Position numbers and translations under genes: made by a program | Part shown: positions 8,818 to 15,817 of the stretch, piece after piece | How the letters are laid out: each line of letters starts with the position of its first letter | Position numbering within the stretch: position 1 is the first letter of the stretch | The notes under the pieces: model-generated | Databases searched by the model: none | What the model saw: only the letters and a program-made list of their open reading frames with translations | Told to the model about the DNA's origin: nothing | Assembly (NCBI GenBank): GCA_902533955.1 | Contig: CACANV010000008.1 | Coordinates: forward strand, 1-17,164 | Source of the DNA: an uncultured Pelagibacteraceae bacterium | GTDB taxonomy: Bacteria; Pseudomonadota; Alphaproteobacteria; Pelagibacterales; Pelagibacteraceae | DNA length: 17,164 nucleotides | Reading direction: 5' to 3'

Positions 8818-9717
8818 ATGAAAGAAAATGTTATTATTTCATTGGCAGATTCTAATTATTTTGAATTATTAGATGAATTAGTTAATTCAATTAAAAGGTT
8901 TGATCAGAGTTCAGAAGTTGCGATTTGTATCTTGGACGCAGGAATGAAAAAAGATGAAATAGAAATCCTCAAAAAAAAGGTTGATCAAATAAAAAAAGCT
9001 GAGTGGGATATAGAAGTGCCTGACTTTAAAGTAAAGGGAAGAGAATGGTTAAAAAGTCAAGTATCTAGGGCTTTTTTAACTAAATATTTTCCAGGATATA
9101 AAAAGTATTTATGGATAGATGCGGATGCCTGGGTCAATTCTTGGTATGCAATTGAACTATATTTAAAAGGATGTGAAAATAAAAAGTTAGCAATAGCAAC
9201 ATCCGCGGACAGATCTTACGGCAGAGTATTGAGGGCAGAATGGATTTTAGGAAGTTTTGCAAAAATAAAATCTCAGAATTATAAACATGCAAAATCTTCA
9301 GGATTCTCTGAAAAAATAGCTAGAGAAGTGGGCCTTAAACCTCATTTGAACATAGGAGTTTTTTCTCTAGAAGCAGATGCGCCTCACTGGAGTATTTGGC
9401 AAAAAAATTTGAGAAAAGCTCTTTCCAATGGAAAAATATGGGGATCAGAACAAATAGCAATGAATGTTACAATTTATTCAGATAATCTAGATGTTGAAAT
9501 ATTGCCAGCATATTGCAATTGGACTTTAATTGAAGCTTTAAAGTTTGACAAAAAAAATAACACCTTTGTAGAAACCTATTTGCCCAATCATAAAATAGGA
9601 ATAATTCATTTAGCAGGTAAAAATAATGATCAGATTAGAAATGACAAAAATTTTATTTCAAAAATAAAGACATTAGAGGGTGATATTATAGAAAAAAGCT
9701 TAAGATTTAGGGACTAA
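8818..9717 (+). CDS. GT8-like glycosyltransferase of unknown acceptor
   Basis: A 299-residue protein with no signal peptide or evident membrane segment, whose motifs follow the order of family 8 (GT-A fold, retaining) glycosyltransferases. These are an N-terminal strand VIISLADSNYF; LWIDADAWV at 98-106, with the D-x-D for metal and nucleotide-sugar binding; LNIGVFSL at 177-184, matching the FN-x-G-V segment; GSEQIAMN at 209-216, matching the D-Q-x-x-L-N position; and IIHLAGKNND at about 262-271, matching the H-x-x-G-x-x-K-P-W position, although the usual P-W is absent. Donor sugar and acceptor are unknown. The ATG at 8818 directly follows the pssA stop (TAG-ATG, no gap), and its own stop abuts the rlmE start, so it must be co-translated with them. 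A role in lipid or cell-surface glycosylation is a guess from location. Confidence 0.7.
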   Translation: MKENVIISLADSNYFELLDELVNSIKRFDQSSEVAICILDAGMKKDEIEILKKKVDQIKKAEWDIEVPDFKVKGREWLKSQVSRAFLTKYFPGYKKYLWIDADAWVNSWYAIELYLKGCENKKLAIATSADRSYGRVLRAEWILGSFAKIKSQNYKHAKSSGFSEKIAREVGLKPHLNIGVFSLEADAPHWSIWQKNLRKALSNGKIWGSEQIAMNVTIYSDNLDVEILPAYCNWTLIEALKFDKKNNTFVETYLPNHKIGIIHLAGKNNDQIRNDKNFISKIKTLEGDIIEKSLRFRD

Positions 9718-10329
9718 TTGAAAAAAAACAAAATTTCTAAAAATTGGATTATTAGGCAAAAAAGAGATATTTATGTTAAACAGTCTAAAATTGAAGGTTA
9801 TAGATCAAGAGCAGTTTATAAATTAAAAGAAATTAACCAAAAATACAAAATACTTAAAAACAATATATTAGCTGTAGATCTTGGAGCGGCCCCAGGAAGT
9901 TGGTCTCAATTCGTATCAAGAGAATTTAAAAACTCAAAACTTGTTTCAATTGACTTAAAAGAAATGGATAAAATAGAAAATACTTTACAAATAAAAGGAG
10001 ACTTTACTGATAAAATTCAACAAGAGAAAATTATACATTATTTTAATGAGAAAATTGACCTAGTAATTTCAGATATGGCCGCAAATACAACAGGCAATAA
10101 AAATGTAGATTCTTTGATAACAGGAGAATTAAATATCGAAGCTATAAATTTCGCATATAATATACTTAAAAAAGGTGGAATATTTGTATCAAAAATTTTT
10201 ATGGGAGTCACATTCAACGAAATTGTCGCAATTGCTAAAAAAAAATTCAAAGAAGTTAATACTTATAAGCCTCCCGCAAGTAGAAAACATTCAAAAGAAA
10301 ACTTTTTAATTTGTAAATATTTGAAATAG
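9718..10329 (+). CDS. rlmE: 23S rRNA 2'-O-methyltransferase RlmE (FtsJ/RrmJ)
   Basis: Methylates the 2'-OH of a uridine in the 23S rRNA A-loop (U2552 in E. coli) using S-adenosylmethionine. It has 203 residues, normal for the family. The SAM-binding motif VDLGAAPGSWSQ is at 53-64. The K-D-K-E catalytic tetrad is visible as K35 (YKLKEI), D119 (ISDMAANTTG), K159 (FVSKIFMG) and E194 (RKHSKENFLICK). The start must be the TTG at 9718: it directly follows the TAA of the previous gene in the same frame, and no Met occurs before the catalytic Lys. AGGGA at 9709-9713 may serve as a ribosome binding site, four bases upstream. No terminator is seen in the 49-base gap after it. Confidence 0.95.
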   Translation: MKKNKISKNWIIRQKRDIYVKQSKIEGYRSRAVYKLKEINQKYKILKNNILAVDLGAAPGSWSQFVSREFKNSKLVSIDLKEMDKIENTLQIKGDFTDKIQQEKIIHYFNEKIDLVISDMAANTTGNKNVDSLITGELNIEAINFAYNILKKGGIFVSKIFMGVTFNEIVAIAKKKFKEVNTYKPPASRKHSKENFLICKYLK

Positions 10330-10348
10330 GTTTTTAAAAAAGTATGGT
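10321..10348 (+). promoter_or_regulatory. Candidate promoter for TPR gene and guaA
   Basis: TTGAAA (10321-10326), 16 bases, TATGGT (10343-10348), overlapping the last codons of rlmE. The -35 box matches 5 of 6 and the -10 box 4 of 6. Position before a 49-base gap is reasonable, but the match is not decisive. Confidence 0.25.
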
Positions 10349-10378
10349 ACATAATATATATCTATTAAAAAAATAAAT

Positions 10379-10807
10379 ATGAAATTAATTATAATAATTT
10401 TTGCTTTTTTTGCTTGTAGTTTTTCAATTTTTGCAAAAGAAAATAATTTTTTTAATGAAGCAAAGAAATTATTTGAAAAAGAAAAATATGAAAAGTCAAA
10501 GTTTTATTTTCAAAAAAATATTGTATATAATCCAAAACACGCTGAATCTTATCTTTATTTAGCGAAAATATTTAAACAAGAAGAAAATAATTCTGAAGAA
10601 GAAAAAAACTTAAATACAACATTGCTTTTAGAGCCAAAAAATGAAGAAGCAATGTATTTATTAATTGATATTGAGCTGAAAAGATCAAATTTTTCAAAAG
10701 TCGAAGATTTAAAAAAAGACTTTAAAATAGTATGCAAGTCTATGTGTGAAAAATTATCTTCAATAGACAGTAGACTTAAAGAATTTGAAAAAAAAGATGA
10801 GTCTTGA
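10379..10807 (+). CDS. Small exported TPR protein
   Basis: I do not recognise a named family. The product is 142 residues. It begins with a signal peptide, [19 protein letters not shown], with likely cleavage near A19; the Cys at 13 is in a poor lipobox context, so a soluble periplasmic protein is more likely than a lipoprotein. About two tetratricopeptide-like helix pairs follow: residues 24-57 ([27 protein letters not shown]) and 57-90 ([13 protein letters not shown] ... LLLEP), then a degenerate third. A pair of Cys lies near residues 118-122 (VCKSMC), and the C-terminus is charged. TPRs mediate protein-protein contacts. The gene overlaps the guaA start by 11 bases, which implies translational coupling, although a periplasmic scaffold and GMP synthetase have no obvious functional link. 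Confidence 0.75.
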   Translation: MKLIIIIFAFFACSFSIFAKENNFFNEAKKLFEKEKYEKSKFYFQKNIVYNPKHAESYLYLAKIFKQEENNSEEEKNLNTTLLLEPKNEEAMYLLIDIELKRSNFSKVEDLKKDFKIVCKSMCEKLSSIDSRLKEFEKKDES

Positions 10808-12359
10808 AAAAAATCTTAATAAAATTTTAATTATTGATTATGGCTCACAATTTACTCAACTTATAGCAAGAAAAATACGAGAATTTGGTATTTATTGTGA
10901 AATTATTAGTCACAACAAAATAAATAAAAAAATTAATTTAAATAAAAAAGTTAAAGGTCTAATATTGTCAGGTGGACCTCTTAATGTTTATCAAATAAAA
11001 AAAGTAAAATTTAATAAACAATTACTTTATTCTAACATGCCAGTTCTTGGAATTTGTTTTGGGCATCAAATTATTTCCAAAGCAATGGGTGGAAAAGTAA
11101 AAAAATCTAAATTTAGAGAATTTGGATTAGTAAAAGTTAAAGAAGTAAAAAAAAGTATTTTAACTAAAAATTTTTTTACAAAAGGAATGAATAATGTTTG
11201 GATGAGTCATGCTGACGAAGTAACAAAGCTGCCGAAAAATTTTAAATTGGTGGCCAAAAGTTCTAATTCAAAGCTTTGTATAATAGAAAATATAAAAAAT
11301 AATCTATATGGAATTCAATTTCATCCTGAAGTTACTCATACAAATAAAGGCAAAACTATACTTAAAAATTTTGTATTTGATATATGCAAATTAAAAAAAA
11401 ATTGGTCATCAAAAGATCAAAAAACAAAACTTATTAATGAAATTAAAAATCAAGTTGGAAATTCAAAAGTAATTTGTGCTTTGTCAGGTGGAGTAGATAG
11501 TAGCGTTGTTGCAAAATTATTATCAAGTGCCATTGGGAAAAATCTTACCTGTATATTTGTTAATACTGGATTATTAAGAAAAGATGAAGAAAAACAAGTT
11601 GTTAATACATTTAAAAAAAGATTTAAAATTAATCTCATTTATGTGAATGCTGAAAAAGAGTTTTTAAATAAATTAAAAAATATTTCTGATCCTGAGAAGA
11701 AAAGAAAAATTATTGGAAATTTATTTATTAAAATTTTTGAAAAATATGCAAAAAAAATTAAAAATGTAAAATTTCTTGCTCAAGGCACTCTCTATCCAGA
11801 TTTGATAGAAAGTAGATCTGTTACTGGGAGTCAAACATCTAAAATAAAATCACACCATAATGTTGGTGGATTACCAAAAAAAATGAATCTTAATTTAGTA
11901 GAACCATTGAAATATTTATTTAAAGATGAAGTGAGAAAATTAGGATTAGAATTAAATTTAAGCAGTGAAATATTATCAAGACACCCATTTCCAGGCCCAG
12001 GATTAGCAATAAGAATGCCAGGCACAATCACTAAAGAAAAAATTAAAATACTTAAAGATGCAGATTATTATTTTGTTAAAGCACTAAGAAATCATAAACT
12101 TTATGATAAAATCTGGCAAGCATATGCAGCATTACTTCCTGTAAAAACTGTTGGAGTAATGGGAGACAATAGAACCTATGAATATTTGTGCTTACTTCGA
12201 GCAATTACCTCTGAAGACGGTATGACAGCAGATTTTTATGAATTTAATAAATCATTTTTACAAAAAATTTCTAATCAAATAATTAATAATATCCGTGGAA
12301 TAAATAGAGTTGTTTATGATGTAACTTCTAAACCACCAAGCACTATTGAATTAGAATGA
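10797..12359 (+). CDS. guaA: GMP synthase (glutamine-hydrolysing)
   Basis: Last step of GMP synthesis: XMP is aminated with ammonia from glutamine at the cost of ATP. The 520-residue protein has all three parts. The class I glutamine amidotransferase domain has the nucleophile C87 (GICFGHQ) and partners H176 and E178 (FHPEVTHT). The ATP pyrophosphatase domain has the P-loop SGGVDSS at 230-236. The C-terminal dimerisation domain has [14 protein letters not shown] and ends [10 protein letters not shown], close to the family's TIEWE end. I take the ATG at 10797 as start; a TTG at 10785 would add MKKK and lies deeper in the TPR gene. The Lys-rich surface is in line with the AT-rich genome. It ends in TGA, at the expected C-terminus, which shows that TGA is a true stop in this organism. 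Confidence 0.97.
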   Translation: MSLEKNLNKILIIDYGSQFTQLIARKIREFGIYCEIISHNKINKKINLNKKVKGLILSGGPLNVYQIKKVKFNKQLLYSNMPVLGICFGHQIISKAMGGKVKKSKFREFGLVKVKEVKKSILTKNFFTKGMNNVWMSHADEVTKLPKNFKLVAKSSNSKLCIIENIKNNLYGIQFHPEVTHTNKGKTILKNFVFDICKLKKNWSSKDQKTKLINEIKNQVGNSKVICALSGGVDSSVVAKLLSSAIGKNLTCIFVNTGLLRKDEEKQVVNTFKKRFKINLIYVNAEKEFLNKLKNISDPEKKRKIIGNLFIKIFEKYAKKIKNVKFLAQGTLYPDLIESRSVTGSQTSKIKSHHNVGGLPKKMNLNLVEPLKYLFKDEVRKLGLELNLSSEILSRHPFPGPGLAIRMPGTITKEKIKILKDADYYFVKALRNHKLYDKIWQAYAALLPVKTVGVMGDNRTYEYLCLLRAITSEDGMTADFYEFNKSFLQKISNQIINNIRGINRVVYDVTSKPPSTIELE

Positions 12360-12373
12360 TAAGTTAATATAAT
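12346..12373 (+). promoter_or_regulatory. Candidate gloA-panB promoter within the guaA 3' end
   Basis: TTGAAT (12346-12351), 16 bases, TATAAT (12368-12373). The -10 box is perfect. It ends nine bases before the gloA ATG, so a transcript starting at the usual distance would have almost no leader; gloA also has no Shine-Dalgarno sequence. Confidence 0.4.
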
Positions 12374-12382
12374 TTAATAAAT

Positions 12383-12802
12383 ATGAAATATTTACATACT
12401 ATGATTAGAATTAAAAACGTTGATGAATCTTTACGTTTTTTTTGTGAAGGTCTTGGTTTAAAGGAAACCAGAAGAAAGGAAAGCGAAAAAGGAAGATTTA
12501 CATTAATATTTCTTGCTGCACCAAATGATGAAAAAGTAGAAATTGAATTAACTTATAATTGGGATGGAGATGAACTTGGTCAAGGCTCTAGAAACTTTGG
12601 ACATCTTGCTTACAGAGTGGAAAATATTTATAAAACTTGTCAAAGACTAATGGATATGGGTTATACAATTAATAGACCGCCTCGAGATGGCCATATGGCT
12701 TTTGTAAGATCACCAGATAAAATTTCAATTGAGATTCTACAAGAAGGATATTTAGAACCCAAAGAACCATGGGCATCAATGAAAAATAATGGCACTTGGT
12801 AA
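12383..12802 (+). CDS. gloA: Lactoylglutathione lyase (glyoxalase I)
   Basis: Isomerises the hemithioacetal of methylglyoxal and glutathione to S-lactoylglutathione, the first step of methylglyoxal detoxification. The 139 residues form the usual two beta-alpha-beta-beta-beta modules. The four metal ligands of the bacterial enzyme are all present: H5 (LHTMIRI), E55 (IELTYNW), H74 (GHLAYRV) and E117 (ISIEIL). The spacing closely follows that of E. coli GloA, supporting a true GloA and not a distant member of the glyoxalase/bleomycin-resistance superfamily. It starts 23 bases after guaA and ends seven bases before panB, so gloA and panB are probably transcribed together. No Shine-Dalgarno sequence is visible. 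Confidence 0.93.
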   Translation: MKYLHTMIRIKNVDESLRFFCEGLGLKETRRKESEKGRFTLIFLAAPNDEKVEIELTYNWDGDELGQGSRNFGHLAYRVENIYKTCQRLMDMGYTINRPPRDGHMAFVRSPDKISIEILQEGYLEPKEPWASMKNNGTW

Positions 12803-12809
12803 ATCATAA

Positions 12810-13586
12810 ATGCCATCAAAAATTAATAAAATAATTTTAAAGAAAAATAAATCTAAAATATTATGTTTAACAGCCTATTCAAAAAATATAGCTGAAGAAC
12901 TTGATAGGTATATGGATTTAATTCTTGTTGGTGACTCATTGGGTTCGGTCTTATACAATTATAGAACTACGAGAAGCGTTACTTTAAAAATGATGATTGA
13001 GCATTCAAAAAGTGTTCGGCAAGGAATATCAAAAAGTTTAATGATAGTTGATATGCCTTACAATACTTATCGCAATAAAAAAGAAGCTCTAATAAATTGT
13101 AAAAGAGTTATTAAAGAAACTAAATGTGATGGTGTTAAAGTTGAGGGTGGAGTAAAAATTAAAAATATAGTTAAGCATTTAACTAAAAACAAAATTCCTG
13201 TAATGGGTCATATAGGAATTTTACCTCAATTAATTAGAGGTAAATTCAAATCTAAAGGAAAGTCAGAAAAAGAAAAAAAACAATTAGCTAATGATGCATC
13301 AATTTTAGAGAATGAAGGATGTTTTGCAATAGTTTTAGAATGTATAGAAAAAAAATTATCAAAAAAAATTACCAAATCACTTAAAATTCCTACTATAGGA
13401 ATTGGTTCATCACACTATTGTGATGGACAAATTTTGGTTACGGATGATCTTCTTGGTTTAACCAACTCTAAAACTAAATTTGTAAAAAAATATATAGATT
13501 TAAAAAAATATATAAGAAAAGGTGTTAAAAAATTTAAATTAGAGGTATTAAAAAAAAAGTATCCTAATAAAAGATATTCCTATTAA
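12810..13586 (+). CDS. panB: 3-methyl-2-oxobutanoate hydroxymethyltransferase
   Basis: Transfers a hydroxymethyl group from 5,10-methylene-tetrahydrofolate to 2-oxoisovalerate to give ketopantoate, the first committed step of pantothenate and CoA synthesis. The 258 residues form a TIM barrel with metal ligands D42 (VGDSLG), D81 (IVDMPY) and E112 (KVEGG). It also has PVMGHIGILPQ, the catalytic Glu of VLECI (E177), and IGIGSSHYCDGQILV, the CDGQ segment of the family. The length is slightly short but complete. panC is not in the window. The start ATG lies seven bases after the gloA stop. Its TAA overlaps the stop of the convergent TerC gene in the palindrome TTAA (13583-13586), so no terminator separates them. 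Confidence 0.95.
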   Translation: MPSKINKIILKKNKSKILCLTAYSKNIAEELDRYMDLILVGDSLGSVLYNYRTTRSVTLKMMIEHSKSVRQGISKSLMIVDMPYNTYRNKKEALINCKRVIKETKCDGVKVEGGVKIKNIVKHLTKNKIPVMGHIGILPQLIRGKFKSKGKSEKEKKQLANDASILENEGCFAIVLECIEKKLSKKITKSLKIPTIGIGSSHYCDGQILVTDDLLGLTNSKTKFVKKYIDLKKYIRKGVKKFKLEVLKKKYPNKRYSY

Positions 13587-14194
13587 AAGTAATTTCTAAA
13601 ATTTTCATTTACTCTTAATATTTCAAGATCAACCAAACCACCAATAATAAGCTGGATAGCTACAAGAAGAATAAAAACTAGACCTATATAAGCTATCCAC
13701 AAATGCTTTTGTATATAATTTGCTAAGTAGGTTGCTAATGCTCCAGTAAGAATTACAGATAAAACTAATCCAAAAATCATAAAGCCAAAATTACCTTTTG
13801 AAGCACCGACAACTCCTATTACATTATCAAAGCTAATTGTTATGTCTGCAAATAAAACTTTATATATACTTTTTATAAATGAGGGTTCCATTGTCTTATT
13901 TTTTGGTTTTTTAATTTTTTTAATTTCAAATAGATCTTTTCTTAAATCATTTACTATCCAGACTAAAAGAAGACCTCCAAATATTTTTATAAAGTAAAAC
14001 TCAAATAAATATGTTGCAAATAGTGCAAATAATACTTTAAAGACTAATGCTCCAACTACTCCCCAAAAAATTATTTTTTTACGATTTTTTGGAACAAAGT
14101 TTGCAGCAATTAAACCAATTATTATTGCATTATCCGCCGCCAAAATTATATCAATGAATATAATTTGCAGCAATGTTAAGGATTCTTCGATCAA
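13583..14194 (-). CDS. TerC/YjbE-family integral membrane protein
   Basis: A 203-residue, mostly hydrophobic protein. It has two homologous halves of about three membrane segments each, joined by a Lys-rich loop at about 85-105. Each half carries the acidic membrane motif of the TerC family: LAADNA (18-23) and ISFDNVIG (120-127). The length and shape fit the YjbE-type short members. Characterised TerC relatives act in manganese export or metal loading of exported proteins; that role here is inference. The start appears to be a TTG at 14194, since the frame upstream to the stop at 14221 holds no ATG, GTG or TTG, and no later ATG precedes the first DN motif. It is divergent from dctP and convergent with panB. 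Confidence 0.85.
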   Translation of the reverse strand: MIEESLTLLQIIFIDIILAADNAIIIGLIAANFVPKNRKKIIFWGVVGALVFKVLFALFATYLFEFYFIKIFGGLLLVWIVNDLRKDLFEIKKIKKPKNKTMEPSFIKSIYKVLFADITISFDNVIGVVGASKGNFGFMIFGLVLSVILTGALATYLANYIQKHLWIAYIGLVFILLVAIQLIIGGLVDLEILRVNENFRNYF

Positions 14195-14204
14195 GTTACT
14201 TAAT

Positions 14205-14232
14205 ATAATAGTAATTATTTAAAATTTTTCAA
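14205..14232 (-). promoter_or_regulatory. Candidate promoter for the TerC gene
   Basis: On the minus strand: TTGAAA (14232-14227), 16 bases, TATTAT (14210-14205), both 5-of-6 matches. The expected transcription start would fall only a few bases before the TTG start codon at 14194, again suggesting a very short or absent leader. Confidence 0.3.
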
Positions 14233-14300
14233 TAATACATGAGAAATTTATTATTGATTTAATTAAAAATACATAATCAGATAAGAATTATAAAAAAAAT

Positions 14301-14305
14301 GGAGG
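14301..14305 (+). promoter_or_regulatory. dctP ribosome binding site
   Basis: A full GGAGG within TGGAGGA, four bases before the dctP ATG. It is the best Shine-Dalgarno in the window and fits the high expression usual for periplasmic binding proteins. CATAAT at 14272-14277 is a possible -10 box upstream, without a convincing -35. Confidence 0.75.
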
Positions 14306-14309
14306 ATTA

Positions 14310-15281
14310 ATGAAAATCTTTAAAATTTTAGTTTCTACTTTATTTTCTATTATATTAACTGCAAATGTAATTGCTGCTGAAAAATGGGATATGGCATTAG
14401 CTTATGGAGCTGGTAACTTTCATTCAGCAAATGCGGCTGAATTTGCAAAAAATGTTTCAGAAAAGAGTGGAGGAAAATTAACAATTGTTACTCACCCAGG
14501 AGGATCACTTTTCAAGGGAGGAGAAATCTTTAGAGCTGTTAGAACGGGGCAAGCTCAAATTGGTGAAAGATTTATGTCAGCATTAGGGAAAGAAGATCCT
14601 TTGCTTGAAATCGATTCACAGCCATTTCTTGCTACATCATATGATGATGCTATGAAACTTTACCAAGCTTCTAAACCAGAGATAATAAAAGGATTAGATA
14701 AAAAAGGTTTAGTATTTTTGTATGCTGTGCCATGGCCAGCGCAAGGTTTGTATAGTAAAAAAAAAATTAATAGTGTTGCAGATCTTAAAGGTTTAAAATT
14801 TAGAGCATACAACTCAGCAACAATAAGAATTGCAGAGTTAACAGGTATGGCGCCAACTAAAATTGAAGCTGCAGAAATAAGTCAGGCATTCTCAACTGGT
14901 GCTGTAGAAAGTATGATTACATCACCAACAACAGGTAAAAACAAAAAAATCTGGGAAAATGGTGTAAAATATTTTTATGATATAGCGGCATGGTTTCCAA
15001 AAAATATGATTATTGTGCATAGAGGGGCTTGGAATAAATTAGACTCAGCAACTCAAGACCTAATTATGTCAGAAGCTGCAATAGCTGAGAAAAAAGGTTG
15101 GGATTTATCTAAAAAAGGAAATGTAGCTGATAAAAAAGCTCTAGCTGACTCTGGTATGTCAGTTGGTAAAGTAAATGCTGATCTACAAAAGCATTTTCAA
15201 AAAGTTGGAGCTACTATGGCAGAGGAATGGAAGAAAAAAGCAGGCGATAGAGGTGCTGCCGTTCTTGCCGATTACAAATAA
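14310..15281 (+). CDS. dctP: TRAP transporter periplasmic substrate-binding protein (DctP family)
   Basis: Captures a carboxylate-type solute in the periplasm and hands it to the DctQ-DctM membrane pair. It has 323 residues, typical of the family. A signal peptide spans residues 1-23, with cleavage after IAA before EKWDMA. Typical DctP features follow: FAKNVSEKSGGKLTI, GGEIFRAVRTGQAQIG, the signature Arg in DLKGLKFRAYNS (R165) that usually pairs with the substrate carboxylate, and AFSTGAVESMITSPTTG. C4-dicarboxylates are the classic substrates, but the family also takes up sialic acid, ectoine, lactate and other acids, so the ligand here cannot be named. A GGAGG precedes it and a terminator follows, so the binding protein is likely made in excess over the membrane subunits. 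Confidence 0.93.
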   Translation: MKIFKILVSTLFSIILTANVIAAEKWDMALAYGAGNFHSANAAEFAKNVSEKSGGKLTIVTHPGGSLFKGGEIFRAVRTGQAQIGERFMSALGKEDPLLEIDSQPFLATSYDDAMKLYQASKPEIIKGLDKKGLVFLYAVPWPAQGLYSKKKINSVADLKGLKFRAYNSATIRIAELTGMAPTKIEAAEISQAFSTGAVESMITSPTTGKNKKIWENGVKYFYDIAAWFPKNMIIVHRGAWNKLDSATQDLIMSEAAIAEKKGWDLSKKGNVADKKALADSGMSVGKVNADLQKHFQKVGATMAEEWKKKAGDRGAAVLADYK

Positions 15282-15294
15282 AATTAATATAATT

Positions 15295-15325
15295 AAAAAG
15301 GCCGTCTAAAAAACGGCCTTTTTTT
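15295..15325 (+). terminator. Hairpin with T-tract between dctP and dctQ
   Basis: Stem GGCCGT (15300-15305) / ACGGCC (15313-15318), seven-base loop, five A before and seven T after (15319-15325). This is a good intrinsic terminator, but the dctQ ATG begins at the very next base (15326). It is probably a leaky terminator or 3' stabiliser that lowers dctQM expression relative to dctP. Confidence 0.85.
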
Positions 15326-15817
15326 ATGTTTAATAAATTAGATAAATATTTAAAATCTATTTATAGATTTTCAGGTTACATAGCAGCTTTATTTTTAATA
15401 TTAGTAGCAGTTTTTATATTAACCGGTATAGCTTCACGTATTTTTGGTTTTTATATTAGAGGATTAGCAGAATATTCTGGATATTGTATGGCTGCGTCCT
15501 CTTTTTTTGCATTGGCATACACTTTTGATGAAGGTGGTCATATTAGAATTACTCTTTTTTTAGAAAAAGTTTCAGGTATAAAAAAAAATTTTTTAGAAAT
15601 TTGGTGTTTAATTATGTCTAGTTTTTTCTCAGGTTATTTAGCATTTTATTTTTTAAAGATGCTTAAAATATCATATGAATTTCAAGAAAGAAGTGAAGGC
15701 GCAGACGAAATATTAATTTGGATACCGCAAACTAGTGTTGCATTAGGCTCAACAATTTTTTTTGTATGCGTTTTTCACCAATTTATTTTAAAAATAATTA
15801 ATAAATCCAATGGCTGA
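15326..15817 (+). CDS. dctQ: TRAP transporter small permease subunit (DctQ family)
   Basis: Small membrane subunit that pairs with DctM in sodium- or proton-driven TRAP uptake. Its 163 residues have four hydrophobic segments at about 17-37, 51-66, 90-112 and 135-157. The family's conserved G-x-HIR motif is present as EGGHIRITLF (69-78), then SEGADEILIWIPQ before the last segment. The ATG at 15326 is taken as start because the first membrane segment begins soon after and the next Met is at residue 55. It directly abuts the T-tract of the hairpin after dctP, leaving no room for a normal ribosome binding site. The stop TGA overlaps the dctM start by eight bases, which implies coupled translation of the two membrane subunits. 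Confidence 0.9.
   Translation: MFNKLDKYLKSIYRFSGYIAALFLILVAVFILTGIASRIFGFYIRGLAEYSGYCMAASSFFALAYTFDEGGHIRITLFLEKVSGIKKNFLEIWCLIMSSFFSGYLAFYFLKMLKISYEFQERSEGADEILIWIPQTSVALGSTIFFVCVFHQFILKIINKSNG

Noticed and set aside
10354..10378. Run of alternating AT and A-tract before the TPR gene as an origin or curved-DNA element
   Set aside because: Such tracts occur throughout this AT-rich window, and there are no DnaA-box clusters or repeats.
14195..14309. Manganese (yybP-ykoY) riboswitch upstream of the TerC-like gene
   Set aside because: These riboswitches often precede TerC-like genes, but the gap is A/T-only in most stretches and lacks the G-rich conserved loops.
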